DNA of 64,000 bases, from the NCBI RefSeq assembly GCF_001439735.1, contig NZ_JYLN01000003.1:124001-188000 (forward strand), written 5' to 3'. A program made the translations under genes and the position numbers. The notes beneath the pieces were generated by a model. That model saw nothing but the letters and a program-made list of their open reading frames with translations. It was not told where the DNA came from and did not search any database. How positions within the stretch are numbered: the first letter of the stretch is position 1; each line of letters opens with the position of its first letter. This stretch comes from Pseudomonas paralactis. GTDB taxonomy: Bacteria > Pseudomonadota > Gammaproteobacteria > Pseudomonadales > Pseudomonadaceae. This document shows positions 39,415 to 47,429 of this stretch, in pieces.

Positions 39415-39975
39415 TCAGAACTCGTTTTGCAAGGCTTTGTAGCCGCGCACCAGATCGACGTTGGTGCGCGCTACGTCTTCGGAAAATTCCGAGGCACTGA
39501 CACTCACCGGCGGGAATTGCGACAAGTCGGTGTTGGGCCCGATGCGAGTAGTGGAGGGTACGTAGAAGGCGGCGGGCAGGTCGCGACCGTCGACCACCGA
39601 GTTGTGGCGCACCACGCAACCATCGCCGACGGCGCAATTGAACAGCACACTGTTGAAGCCGATGAACACGCGGTCGCCGACCGTGCAGGGGCCATGGACG
39701 ATGGACCGGTGGGCGATGGAGGTGAATTCGCCAATGGTCACCGCCGCGCCGGACTTGGAGTGGATCACCACTCCGTCCTGGATGTTGGAGTTGGCGCCGA
39801 TGGTGATCGGGTCCATGGCGCCGCTGGCGTCGACTTCGTCGGCGCGGATCACAGCGTAGGGGCCGACGAAGACGTTCTCGCCGATGATGACCTTGCCGCA
39901 GATGATCGCGGTCTTGTCGACGTAGGCCGATTCGGCAATCACCGGCAGGTCGCCGGAAGGGTTTTTACGGATCAT
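39415..39975 (-). CDS. Gamma-class carbonic anhydrase family protein
   Basis: 186 residues of left-handed beta-helix hexapeptide repeats (ITIGANSNIQDGVVIHSKSG, VGDRVFIGFNSVLFNC). The three metal-binding His of the gamma class are seen in VVIHSKSG and SIAHRSIVHG. The ATG at 39975 overlaps the znuA stop (ATGA) and pyrC starts 3 bp after its stop. Gamma enzymes can use iron or cobalt, so it may substitute for beta carbonic anhydrases when zinc is short. Confidence 0.9.
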   Translation of the reverse strand: MIRKNPSGDLPVIAESAYVDKTAIICGKVIIGENVFVGPYAVIRADEVDASGAMDPITIGANSNIQDGVVIHSKSGAAVTIGEFTSIAHRSIVHGPCTVGDRVFIGFNSVLFNCAVGDGCVVRHNSVVDGRDLPAAFYVPSTTRIGPNTDLSQFPPVSVSASEFSEDVARTNVDLVRGYKALQNEF

Positions 39976-40850
39976 GGTTTGCTCAACGCTGCGCACAGGG
40001 TATTGAGGTTGTATTCGAACAGCCCGATAAAGGTGCTGGCCGGGCCTTGCGCGGCAAGGGCGTCGGAGTACAGCGTGCCGCCGATCTGCGCGCCGCTTTC
40101 ATCGGCAATCTGCTTGAGCAGGCGTGAGTCCTTGATGTTTTCGATGAACACGGCTTTGACCTTGTCTTTGCGGATCTGGGTGATCAGCGCGGCGACTTCG
40201 GCAGCCGAGGGGTCACGCTCGGTGGACAAGCCCTGGGGCGCGAGGAACTGGATGCCATACGCCTGGCCCAGGTAACCGAAGGCATCATGGGACGTGACGA
40301 TGCGGCGATTGCCCGACGGCAGCGCAGCGAACCGGGTCTTGGCCTCGGCCAGCAGGCTGTGGATTTGCTTCAGGTAAGCCTGGCTGTTACGCAGGTAGTC
40401 GCTTTTGTTGGCAGGGTCTGCGGCCACCAATGCCTTGGTGATGTTGCTCACATAAATTTCGGCGTTGGCCAGGTTGTGCCAGGCGTGTGGGTCGGGAATG
40501 GTTTCGCCGTCTTCGTCCATGGTATGGGAAATCACGCCTTTGCTGGCGGTGACGACCGTAGCGGTGGTTTCGGTGCTGGTGACCAGGCGATCCAGCCACG
40601 GCTCGAAACCCAGGCCGTTCTTGATGATGACTTTGGCCTTGAGCAGCGCCTTGGCGTCATCCGGCGTGGGTTCATAGGTATGAGCGTCTGCGTCCGGGCC
40701 GACCATGTTGCTGATCTGAATATGGTCGCCACCGATCTGGTGGGTGATGTCATCGAGAATACTGAAGCTGGTAACTACCTGGAGTTTGTCGGCGGCGTGA
40801 GCCATCGACAGCGGCAGCAACAGACTGAACAACACGAGAAGAGCGCGCAT
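39972..40850 (-). CDS. Zinc ABC transporter substrate-binding protein (ZnuA/TroA type)
   Basis: Periplasmic receptor of a zinc importer. 292 residues from the ATG at 40850, preceded by GAGGTG; signal peptide RALLVLFSLLLPLSMAHA. Cluster A-I metal ligands: His in GPDADAHTYEPTPDDAK, His in IPDPHAWHNLANAE, His in VTSHDAFGYLGQAYG and a C-terminal acidic residue in IGGTLYSDAL. The His-rich loop of classical ZnuA is missing. The zinc cluster context argues for zinc over manganese. Third of the znuC-znuB-znuA genes, read after znuB. Confidence 0.88.
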   Translation of the reverse strand: MRALLVLFSLLLPLSMAHAADKLQVVTSFSILDDITHQIGGDHIQISNMVGPDADAHTYEPTPDDAKALLKAKVIIKNGLGFEPWLDRLVTSTETTATVVTASKGVISHTMDEDGETIPDPHAWHNLANAEIYVSNITKALVAADPANKSDYLRNSQAYLKQIHSLLAEAKTRFAALPSGNRRIVTSHDAFGYLGQAYGIQFLAPQGLSTERDPSAAEVAALITQIRKDKVKAVFIENIKDSRLLKQIADESGAQIGGTLYSDALAAQGPASTFIGLFEYNLNTLCAALSKP

Positions 40851-40861
40851 CGGGAAACACC

Positions 40862-41728
40862 TCATGAGGATGTAGGCAAAGGCGGGCGGCGCAACAAACC
40901 ATGCACCGGACCGAACACCACGGACAACGCATACCCAACGCCCGCCACGAGCACGATTGCCGGGCCGCTGGGCAGTGAGTAGTAGAACGAGAGCAGCAAA
41001 CCCAGCCACACCGACAGGCATCCGAGCACTGCCGATATTGCGATCAACACCGGCAGGCGCCGGCTCCAGAAGCGTGAAGCGATGGCCGGCAGCATCATCA
41101 AGCCCACTACCATCAGGGCGCCGATGGCCTGAAAGCCGATCACCAGGTTCAGCACCACCAGCGTCAGGAACAGGCCATGGGCCAGTGGGCCGAGGCGGCT
41201 GACGGTTTGCAGGAACAGCGGGTCGAGGGTGTCGAGCAGCAGAGGTTTGTAGATCAGCGCCATGGCGATCAGGCTGAAGCCGGACACCCAGAGCATTCCG
41301 GTCAGTGTGGTTTCGTCCACCGCCAGGGCGGAGCCGAACAACAGGTGCAGCAGGTCCAGACGTTTACCGGCGATACCGAGGATCAGTACACCAGCGGCGA
41401 GCGAGATGGGGTAAATAGCGGCGAGGCTGGCGTCTTCACGTAGCCCTGTGCGGCGGGTGACCCACGCGGCCAGACCGGCCATGCTCAAACCCGCGCCAAG
41501 GCCGCCGAGGGTCAGCGCGGGCAGGCTCAACCCGGCGAACCAAAAGCCCAGTGCAGCGCCGGGCAGAATGCCGTGAGCCACGGCGTCACCGATCAGGCTC
41601 ATGCGTCGCAGGATCAGGAACACGCCAAGGGGGGCGGTGCTGCAAGCAAGCACTAACCCGCCGATCAGCGCGCGGCGCATAAACACGAAATCCTGGAAGG
41701 GCAGCCACAGGTGAGCGGTGAGGTGCAT
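40862..41728 (-). CDS. Zinc ABC transporter permease (ZnuB type)
   Basis: 288-residue ABC-3 family permease with about eight membrane helices; conserved blocks RRMSLIGDAVAHGILPGAALG, IVIGFQAIGALMVVGLMMLP-type segment (LVIGFQAIGALMVVGLMMLP) and a short C-terminal tail. Start ATG shares bases with the znuC stop and its stop precedes the znuA start by 11 bp. Confidence 0.92.
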   Translation of the reverse strand: MHLTAHLWLPFQDFVFMRRALIGGLVLACSTAPLGVFLILRRMSLIGDAVAHGILPGAALGFWFAGLSLPALTLGGLGAGLSMAGLAAWVTRRTGLREDASLAAIYPISLAAGVLILGIAGKRLDLLHLLFGSALAVDETTLTGMLWVSGFSLIAMALIYKPLLLDTLDPLFLQTVSRLGPLAHGLFLTLVVLNLVIGFQAIGALMVVGLMMLPAIASRFWSRRLPVLIAISAVLGCLSVWLGLLLSFYYSLPSGPAIVLVAGVGYALSVVFGPVHGLLRRPPLPTSS

Positions 41729-42396
41729 CAGGCCACCTGCATCTGTGGTTGCGGGCGGATCAACTCTTTGCTGGGGCCGAATACGCAGCCGGTATTTTTG
41801 ATCTGCAGCACGTGCTGGGTGTGGTGACGCACGGACGCCAGGTCATGACAGACCACCACCAGCGTGCGGCCTTGGCTGTGCCAGGCGTGGATGTGTTTCC
41901 AGCACAGTGCCTGGCCGTCTTCGTCGAGGGCTGCGTGGGGTTCGTCGAGCAATAGGATGGGTGAGTCGGCCAGGCTCATACGGGCGAGCAGCGCGCGTTG
42001 CAGTTCGCCACCGGATAGCGCCATCAGCGGGCGCTGTTCCAAACCGCTGAGGCACCAGTCTTCCATTACCGCACGCAGGCGCTCGTTGCGTTGGTGTGCG
42101 TTCAATTGGGTGCCCCAGAAGCCGGCAGCGACCAACTCCTGCAAACTGATCGGAAACTGACGATCCAGGTGCTGTTGCTGGGGCAGGAACGACAAGCCGC
42201 CGCGACGTGGAACATCGACACAGACCTTGCCCGTCAGCGGCTTTTGCAGCCCGGCGATCACTTTGAGCAGGCTGCTCTTGCCGGTGCCATTGGCGCCGAT
42301 GATGCCCGTGAGACTACCTTTTTCCAGTGTCACGTTCAGAGCCGGCGTCAGTGGTTGCCCGGGGGCTCCCCAGCGCAAAGCGTTACAGGTAATCAT
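41728..42396 (-). CDS. Zinc ABC transporter ATP-binding protein (ZnuC type)
   Basis: 222-residue ABC ATPase: Walker A IIGANGTGKSSLLKVI, Q-loop FLPQQQHLDRQFP, signature LSGGELQRALLARM, Walker B ILLLDEPHAALD, H-loop VVVCHDLASVRHH. Its ATG overlaps the folE2 stop (ATGA). Second gene of the Zur-controlled folE2 operon. Confidence 0.93.
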   Translation of the reverse strand: MITCNALRWGAPGQPLTPALNVTLEKGSLTGIIGANGTGKSSLLKVIAGLQKPLTGKVCVDVPRRGGLSFLPQQQHLDRQFPISLQELVAAGFWGTQLNAHQRNERLRAVMEDWCLSGLEQRPLMALSGGELQRALLARMSLADSPILLLDEPHAALDEDGQALCWKHIHAWHSQGRTLVVVCHDLASVRHHTQHVLQIKNTGCVFGPSKELIRPQPQMQVA

Positions 42397-43283
42397 GCAA
42401 AGTCTCTCGTCCAGCGGCTTTCAGCCACCGCATCGTGCGCGTGCAGGCTTTCGGCGTGGACCACTTTGAGGTGGAAGGCTTTGACGGCATCCGAGCGCTT
42501 CAAGGCGAGGTTCAAGCGGCGAGCGGCGTCTTCGCAGAACATCAGGTTCTGCCCGTTAGCCAGGGCGAACGCTTGTTCATCCGCACGTTTCACAGCGGTT
42601 TGCACGGCGGTGCCGAGAGCGGCTTCGGCAGCGTTGATCAAGTCGACGATCGCCAGGTCGTCACCTTGCAGTTGGACGTTTAACTGCGCGCTGCTGCGCT
42701 GGCTGTGGGGCGTGGCGACAATGCCGTTGGCACTGCCGAGCCAGGTCAATACGGCTTCATGCTGCAAAGGTGTGTGGGCAAAATCCTGGAGAAACTGCTG
42801 CTGAATCAGTTGCCTGGCGAGGGCGGCGGAGCAAGGGCAGGTTGAGGAATAAGTAACGTCAATTTTTAGTTCCACGTGGAACATCTGATTTTCAAGACGC
42901 GCTTCGATGCTGACCGGATAGCTTTTCCAACCCTCCAAAGGGCTGACCAGTGCGGGGCGTTTCAGCAACAAATTTGTGTGAATACGCAGGTAGGCGTCCT
43001 TAGATAAATCTTCATGTGTGTCGAGAAAACGCTGCAGTACATTACGCAAGAGTGCCGGCGTTAGCGGTTGCTGCTCGAGCATTTCCAAGGCCAGATAAAG
43101 GCGTGACATATGAATGCCACGGGCCGTGCCGTCGTCCAGGCTTACGCCCGCATCGGCGATGGCGGCCAGGCGTTGGCCTTCGAGCAACACAGGCAGGGCA
43201 ATGCCGCACATGCCCACCCAGTCGAGCGGCAAGGCTTGGCGTGAAGCCTGCGCGGCGATATCCGGCAGAGTCAGCGCATTCAT
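42393..43283 (-). CDS. folE2: GTP cyclohydrolase FolE2 (type IB)
   Basis: Zinc-independent GTP cyclohydrolase that keeps folate/pterin synthesis going when zinc-dependent FolE lacks metal. 296 residues. Family signatures VGMCGIALPVLL, GIHMSRLYLALEML, the catalytic Cys region TYSSTCPCSAALARQL and the late block ARRLNLALKRSDAVKAFHLK. Start chosen at ATG 43283 (NALTLPDIAAQASRQALPLD); ATG 43295 is possible. First gene of a six-gene minus operon, with a Zur box 30-45 bp upstream. A parS-like palindrome lies within the coding sequence. Confidence 0.95.
   Translation of the reverse strand: MNALTLPDIAAQASRQALPLDWVGMCGIALPVLLEGQRLAAIADAGVSLDDGTARGIHMSRLYLALEMLEQQPLTPALLRNVLQRFLDTHEDLSKDAYLRIHTNLLLKRPALVSPLEGWKSYPVSIEARLENQMFHVELKIDVTYSSTCPCSAALARQLIQQQFLQDFAHTPLQHEAVLTWLGSANGIVATPHSQRSSAQLNVQLQGDDLAIVDLINAAEAALGTAVQTAVKRADEQAFALANGQNLMFCEDAARRLNLALKRSDAVKAFHLKVVHAESLHAHDAVAESRWTRDFA
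42868..42883. promoter_or_regulatory. parS-like centromere site inside folE2
   Basis: AGTTCCACGTGGAACA contains the perfect 14-bp palindrome GTTCCACGTGGAAC and matches the Pseudomonas parS consensus TGTTCCACGTGGAACA at 15 of 16 positions. It encodes the residues FHVE of FolE2. ParB (7622-8494) would load here. Confidence 0.88.
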
Positions 43284-43315
43284 GAGCAGGTCCATCGTTG
43301 GAAATGATTCGTCAT

Positions 43316-43328
43316 GTTATAGTATAAC
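43316..43328. promoter_or_regulatory. Zur box between folE2 and amiA
   Basis: GTTATAGTATAAC, extended as TGTTATAGTATAACA, is the palindromic core of a gammaproteobacterial Zur site. It lies in the divergent region between folE2 (minus, start 43283) and amiA (plus, start 43412) and can control both. Confidence 0.88.
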
Positions 43329-43411
43329 AATAACCGCTACGATGAAATTTCTGTCCCCGCCTTTGTTCAGTCACGTCGAGTAGGGATGCTCCTTTATCTG
43401 CGGTATATGTC

Positions 43412-44623
43412 ATGCACAGACGTCAGCTCCTTAACCTGCTGCTGGTCAGCCCCTTGTTCACTTTGCCTTTGGGGGCCTACGCCACGCAGATCCGCAATGC
43501 GCGCCTGTGGCGTTCGGACGACAAGCTGCGGCTGGTGTTCGACCTCAGCGGCCCGGTGCAATACAAGACGTTCTCCCTGACGTCGCCGGACCGCCTGATC
43601 ATCGACTTGAGTGGCGCCGGACTCAGCGGCGATTTTTCCCAACTGGCACTGAAGAGCAGTGGGATTACCTCGATACGCTCCGGGCATTTCGGCAAGAGCG
43701 ATACGCGTATCGTGCTGGATCTGGTCGCGCCAATGCAGCTCAACAGTTTTGTGTTGCCGCCCCAGGATGGCCAAGGTCATCGCCTGGTGCTGGACCTGAC
43801 CAACGCCACGCGCGCGCCCCGTCAAATCGCAGCCGAACCGGCGCCCCTGGTGGTACCGGTGGACAAGGCGCACCCCAAACGCGACATCATTGTGGTGGTT
43901 GACCCCGGCCATGGCGGCAAAGATCCGGGCGCCGTTGGCTCCAAGGGCCAGCGCGAAAAGGATGTGGTGCTGTCGATCGCCCAGTTGCTGGCTAAACGTT
44001 TGAAACGGGAGAAGGGTTTTGCCGTAAAGCTGGTGCGCAATGACGACTTCTTCGTACCGCTGCGCAAGCGCGTGGAGATCGCCCGTAAGCACAAGGCTGA
44101 TATGTTCATCTCGGTACACGCCGACGCCGCGCCACGGCTTACTGCATCGGGCGCTTCGGTGTATGCGTTGTCTGAAGGCGGGGCAACTTCTGCCACGGCG
44201 CGGTTCATGGCTCAGCGCGAGAACGGCGCAGACCTGCTGGGCGCCACGACGTTACTCAATCTGAAGGACAAGGACCCGATGCTGGCCGGGGTGATTCTCG
44301 ACATGTCCATGAACGCTACCATCGCCTCCAGCCTGCAACTGGGCAGCGCGGTATTGGGCAGCCTGCAAAGCATCACCAGCCTGCATCAGAAGCGCGTGGA
44401 ACAGGCAGGTTTCGCGGTGCTCAAGTCACCGGACGTGCCCTCGATCCTGGTTGAAACCGGGTTTATCTCCAATGCACGGGACGCCCAGCGGCTGGGCACG
44501 GCGCGTCATCAGCAGGCGGTGGCGGATGGGCTTTTTGAGGGGTTGAAGCAGTACTTCCAAAAGAACCCGCCCATCAACAGCTACATGGCTTGGGCGCAGG
44601 AACAGCAGAAAACCCAGGCCTAA
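43412..44623 (+). CDS. amiA: N-acetylmuramoyl-L-alanine amidase
   Basis: Periplasmic zinc amidase that cleaves the stem peptide from peptidoglycan. 403 residues: signal peptide (LLNLLLVSPLFTLPLGAYA), an AMIN targeting domain (about 25-125, TQIRNARLWRSDDKLRLVFD), then Amidase_3 with metal ligands in DPGHGGKDPGAVG (His), REKDVVLSI (Glu), ISVHADA (His) and VETGFISN (catalytic Glu). Zur box upstream; the P. aeruginosa counterpart is in the same zinc cluster. It ends 4 bp inside the convergent gene at 44620. Confidence 0.94.
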   Translation: MHRRQLLNLLLVSPLFTLPLGAYATQIRNARLWRSDDKLRLVFDLSGPVQYKTFSLTSPDRLIIDLSGAGLSGDFSQLALKSSGITSIRSGHFGKSDTRIVLDLVAPMQLNSFVLPPQDGQGHRLVLDLTNATRAPRQIAAEPAPLVVPVDKAHPKRDIIVVVDPGHGGKDPGAVGSKGQREKDVVLSIAQLLAKRLKREKGFAVKLVRNDDFFVPLRKRVEIARKHKADMFISVHADAAPRLTASGASVYALSEGGATSATARFMAQRENGADLLGATTLLNLKDKDPMLAGVILDMSMNATIASSLQLGSAVLGSLQSITSLHQKRVEQAGFAVLKSPDVPSILVETGFISNARDAQRLGTARHQQAVADGLFEGLKQYFQKNPPINSYMAWAQEQQKTQA

Positions 44624-44988
44624 CAGCCGGTCATTCGGTTGCAAGTGAACTTGGCGCTGGTGCCGCCTGAACTGGAAAAGCGGTTGATGGTGGTCCAGCC
44701 CACGCGACGCGTGTAGCCAACCCATGCCTCGCCATCGGACGCCAACCCGGTAAAGAACGTCAGCTGCCCGTAGCGGCTATTGGTTTGCGCCCAATAGCGT
44801 TTACCGATCACTTCGAAACCGCGCATGTAAGTGATGTTGCCCGCAGTCGCCACGCTATAGGCATTCCCCAGCGGGTCCACGCAAGCCAACAAGGTGGCGC
44901 TGCGGGTGCAGTTGGCCAACAGGCTTGGGGCTTGTGCGCAGGCAGAGCCTGCAGCTGCCAATAGCAAGGCGCATAACACGTATCTCAT
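44620..44988 (-). CDS. Small secreted Cys-containing protein of unknown function in the zinc cluster
   Basis: 122 residues from the ATG at 44988; signal peptide RYVLCALLLAAAGSACAQA, then a domain with four cysteines (ANCTRSATLLACVDP, FTCNRMTGC) and many aromatic/Ser residues (YGQLTFFTGLASDGEAWVGY). I do not recognise a family. It shares the divergent Zur box at 45069-45081 with dksA2, so zinc control is likely; a hypothetical gene occupies this spot in P. aeruginosa too. Confidence 0.78.
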   Translation of the reverse strand: MRYVLCALLLAAAGSACAQAPSLLANCTRSATLLACVDPLGNAYSVATAGNITYMRGFEVIGKRYWAQTNSRYGQLTFFTGLASDGEAWVGYTRRVGWTTINRFSSSGGTSAKFTCNRMTGC

Positions 44989-45068
44989 CGTGTTTCTCGG
45001 GGGTTCAGAGGTGATCAAGCATTGCGCCCTTCGTCGCGACGAGCAAGAGGGATTGGCTTATTTGTATT

Positions 45069-45081
45069 GTTATACTATAAC
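45069..45081. promoter_or_regulatory. Zur box between the secreted-protein gene and dksA2
   Basis: GTTATACTATAAC, extended as TGTTATACTATAACA, differs from the first Zur box only at the centre. It lies 35 bp before dksA2 (plus) and 80 bp before the minus-strand gene. Confidence 0.88.
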
Positions 45082-45115
45082 ATAAAAACACAGCCCCACC
45101 CGTGAACCGTTTCCC

Positions 45116-45520
45116 ATGACCGAACAAGATCTCCTGGCTCAACCGCCTGCTGATTACATGAGTGAAGCCCAGCAGCGATTCTTCCGCGAGCTGCTGCTGG
45201 CTCAACGCGATGAACTGCAAGCCCGCATCGACACGCAGTTCCAGCTGCTGCGCGAACAGGAAACCAACAGCGACCTGGCGGATATCGGCAGCGCTGAAGA
45301 GCAGCGCCAATGGCAGCTGCGCCTGCTGGAGCGGGAAAAAAAGCTATTGGACAAGATCGACGACGCCATGGAGCTGCTGGCCCGCGGTGAATACGGCTGG
45401 TGCCGTGAAACCGGCGAGCCCATCGGCCTGCAACGCCTGCTGCTGCGTCCTACCGCAACCCTGTGTATCGAAGCCAAAGAACGTGAAGAGCTGCGCGAAC
45501 GCCATAAACGGGCAGTTTGA
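45116..45520 (+). CDS. dksA2: Zinc-independent DksA paralogue DksA2
   Basis: Binds the RNA polymerase secondary channel and works with ppGpp, replacing zinc-finger DksA under zinc shortage. 134 residues: coiled coil with the catalytic-tip region NSDLADIGSAEEQRQ, and a C-terminal globular part where the four-Cys zinc finger is reduced to Cys96/Thr99 and Cys117/Ala120 (WCRETG, LCIEAK). This CxxT-CxxA pattern is that of P. aeruginosa DksA2. First gene of a four-gene run; 27 bp to the COG0523 gene. Confidence 0.95.
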   Translation: MTEQDLLAQPPADYMSEAQQRFFRELLLAQRDELQARIDTQFQLLREQETNSDLADIGSAEEQRQWQLRLLEREKKLLDKIDDAMELLARGEYGWCRETGEPIGLQRLLLRPTATLCIEAKEREELRERHKRAV

Positions 45521-45547
45521 CCGGCCAACCCTGATGAGGAATACCTG

Positions 45548-46753
45548 ATGCCCAATCGTCTCCCCGTGACCGTGTTGTCCGGCTTTCTCGGCGCCGGTAA
45601 AAGCACGCTGCTCAACTATGTTCTGCGCAACCGCGACAGCCTGCGGGTAGCGGTGATCGTCAACGACATGAGTGAAATCAACATCGACGGCAGCGAGGTG
45701 CAGCGCGACGTCACGCTCAATCGTGCCGAAGAAAAACTGGTGGAAATGAGCAACGGCTGCATCTGCTGCACCTTGCGTGAAGACTTGCTGGAAGAAGTCG
45801 CCAAGCTCGCCAAAGAGGGGCGCTTCGATTACCTGCTGATCGAATCCACCGGTATCTCCGAGCCGCTGCCAGTGGCCGAGACCTTCACTTTTCGCGATGA
45901 AAACGAGCAAAGCCTGGCAGACATTGCTCGCCTGGACACCATGGTCACGGTGGTCGATGGTATGAACTTTCTGCTCGACTACCAGGCCGCCGAAAGCCTG
46001 GCGTCCCGCGGCGAAACCCTGGGTGAAGAGGACGAGCGCTCCATCACTGACCTGTTGATCGAACAGATCGAATTCGCCGACGTCATCCTCATCAGCAAAA
46101 TCGACCTGATCAGCAGTCGCGAGCGTGAAGAATTGATGGCCATCCTTGAGCGCCTCAATGCCCAGGCCGAAATCATCCCGATGGTCATGGGCGAGGTGGC
46201 GCTGCACAAAATCCTCAACACCGGGCGCTTCGACTTTGAACGGGCCGCCCAGGCGCCAGGTTGGCTGCAGGAGTTGCGCGGTGAGCATGTGCCGGAAACT
46301 GAAGAATATGGCATCGCCTCCACCGCTTACCGAGCGCGCCGGCCTTTTCATCCACAGCGTTTTTTCGACTTTATCGATCGCCCCTGGGTGAACGGCAAGC
46401 TGTTGCGCTCCAAGGGCTTCTTCTGGTTAGCCAGCAAACATCAGGACGCCGGCAGTTGGTCCCAGGCCGGGGGCCTGATGCGCCATGGCTTTGCCGGCCG
46501 CTGGTGGCGCTTTGTGCCAAAAAGCCAGTGGCCTCAAGACGAGGAAAGCGTGGCGGCGATCATGGGCAACTGGCAATTGAGCACCGGGGACTGCCGCCAG
46601 GAGCTGGTGTTTATCGGGCAAAACATCGACTTCAACCTGATGCGTGCCGAACTGGATGCCTGTTTGCTCAATGATGAAGAGATGGCCCTGGGTGTGGAAG
46701 GTTGGCGCCAGCTGCCTGATCCTTTCGGCCCTTGGTATGAGCAGGTCGCCTGA
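45548..46753 (+). CDS. COG0523 GTP-dependent zinc chaperone (ZigA/ZagA type)
   Basis: G3E-family GTPase that delivers zinc to client enzymes. 401 residues: P-loop [16 protein letters not shown], metal motif CxCC in [28 protein letters not shown], NKxD-like SKIDLIS, and the C-terminal CobW_C domain ([32 protein letters not shown]). GAGGA RBS upstream. Between dksA2 and a DUF1826 gene, with overlapping stop/start TGATG. Confidence 0.94.
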   Translation: MPNRLPVTVLSGFLGAGKSTLLNYVLRNRDSLRVAVIVNDMSEINIDGSEVQRDVTLNRAEEKLVEMSNGCICCTLREDLLEEVAKLAKEGRFDYLLIESTGISEPLPVAETFTFRDENEQSLADIARLDTMVTVVDGMNFLLDYQAAESLASRGETLGEEDERSITDLLIEQIEFADVILISKIDLISSREREELMAILERLNAQAEIIPMVMGEVALHKILNTGRFDFERAAQAPGWLQELRGEHVPETEEYGIASTAYRARRPFHPQRFFDFIDRPWVNGKLLRSKGFFWLASKHQDAGSWSQAGGLMRHGFAGRWWRFVPKSQWPQDEESVAAIMGNWQLSTGDCRQELVFIGQNIDFNLMRAELDACLLNDEEMALGVEGWRQLPDPFGPWYEQVA

Positions 46754-47397
46754 TGCTGGCCCCGGTTATCCCCTTGCGCCCCGTGATCCGCCAGACCAGT
46801 GGGCAAACCCCGCTGGCGCTGTCCGATATCCTCGAAGATGGCATTAACCTGGCGATATGGCAGCGCCAACTGCCCCTGCATATCGCCGAGTTCGGCGCCT
46901 TGCTGGTGGCGCTCAATGAGCCGCTCGCCGAATCCCTGGTGATTGAACTCGACGGCGAAGATGCCGTGCCGAACTTGCAGGGGCTGGCATCCAGTTGTCG
47001 CGATCTTGAGGGCTACGAGGGTTTTATCGCCGATGTGTCATGGCTGGTCAGTGCATTTGCCTGCCTGCTCGGCGCCAGGCGTATTGGCGTACGTTTGCGG
47101 CTGTTGGACAAGGCCATGTGCCCGCGATTTCATGTGGATCATGTGCCGGTTCGGCTGATCACCACCTATGCCGGTATCGGCAGCCAATGGTTGCGCGAAG
47201 GTGTGATGGACCGCCGCAAACTGAGCCAGGCGGACGCCGAGCCTAGCGAGCGTATCGAGCAGATCCACTGCGGTGAGGTGGCGCTGCTCAAGGGCACCAA
47301 ATGGCATGGCAACGAGGGGCATGGCCTGATCCATCGTTCGCCGGCGCTCAAGCCCGATGAGCGTCGGTTGATCCTGACGCTGGATTGGCTGGCATAA
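46753..47397 (+). CDS. DUF1826 protein with oxygenase-like metal motif
   Basis: 214 residues, function unknown. RFHVDHVPVRLITTY has an HxD pair (His127, Asp129), and later WHGNEGHGLIHRSPAL has His followed by Arg. This HxD...H...R order is what a double-stranded beta-helix Fe/2-oxoglutarate oxygenase shows, and the Fe-binding reading is inference. Coupled to the COG0523 gene by TGATG overlap and 32 bp before a second COG0523 gene, so a role in metal homeostasis is likely. Confidence 0.82.
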   Translation: MLAPVIPLRPVIRQTSGQTPLALSDILEDGINLAIWQRQLPLHIAEFGALLVALNEPLAESLVIELDGEDAVPNLQGLASSCRDLEGYEGFIADVSWLVSAFACLLGARRIGVRLRLLDKAMCPRFHVDHVPVRLITTYAGIGSQWLREGVMDRRKLSQADAEPSERIEQIHCGEVALLKGTKWHGNEGHGLIHRSPALKPDERRLILTLDWLA

Positions 47398-47429
47398 CCG
47401 CGTAGGATCAGACGCACTACACGGCCAGA

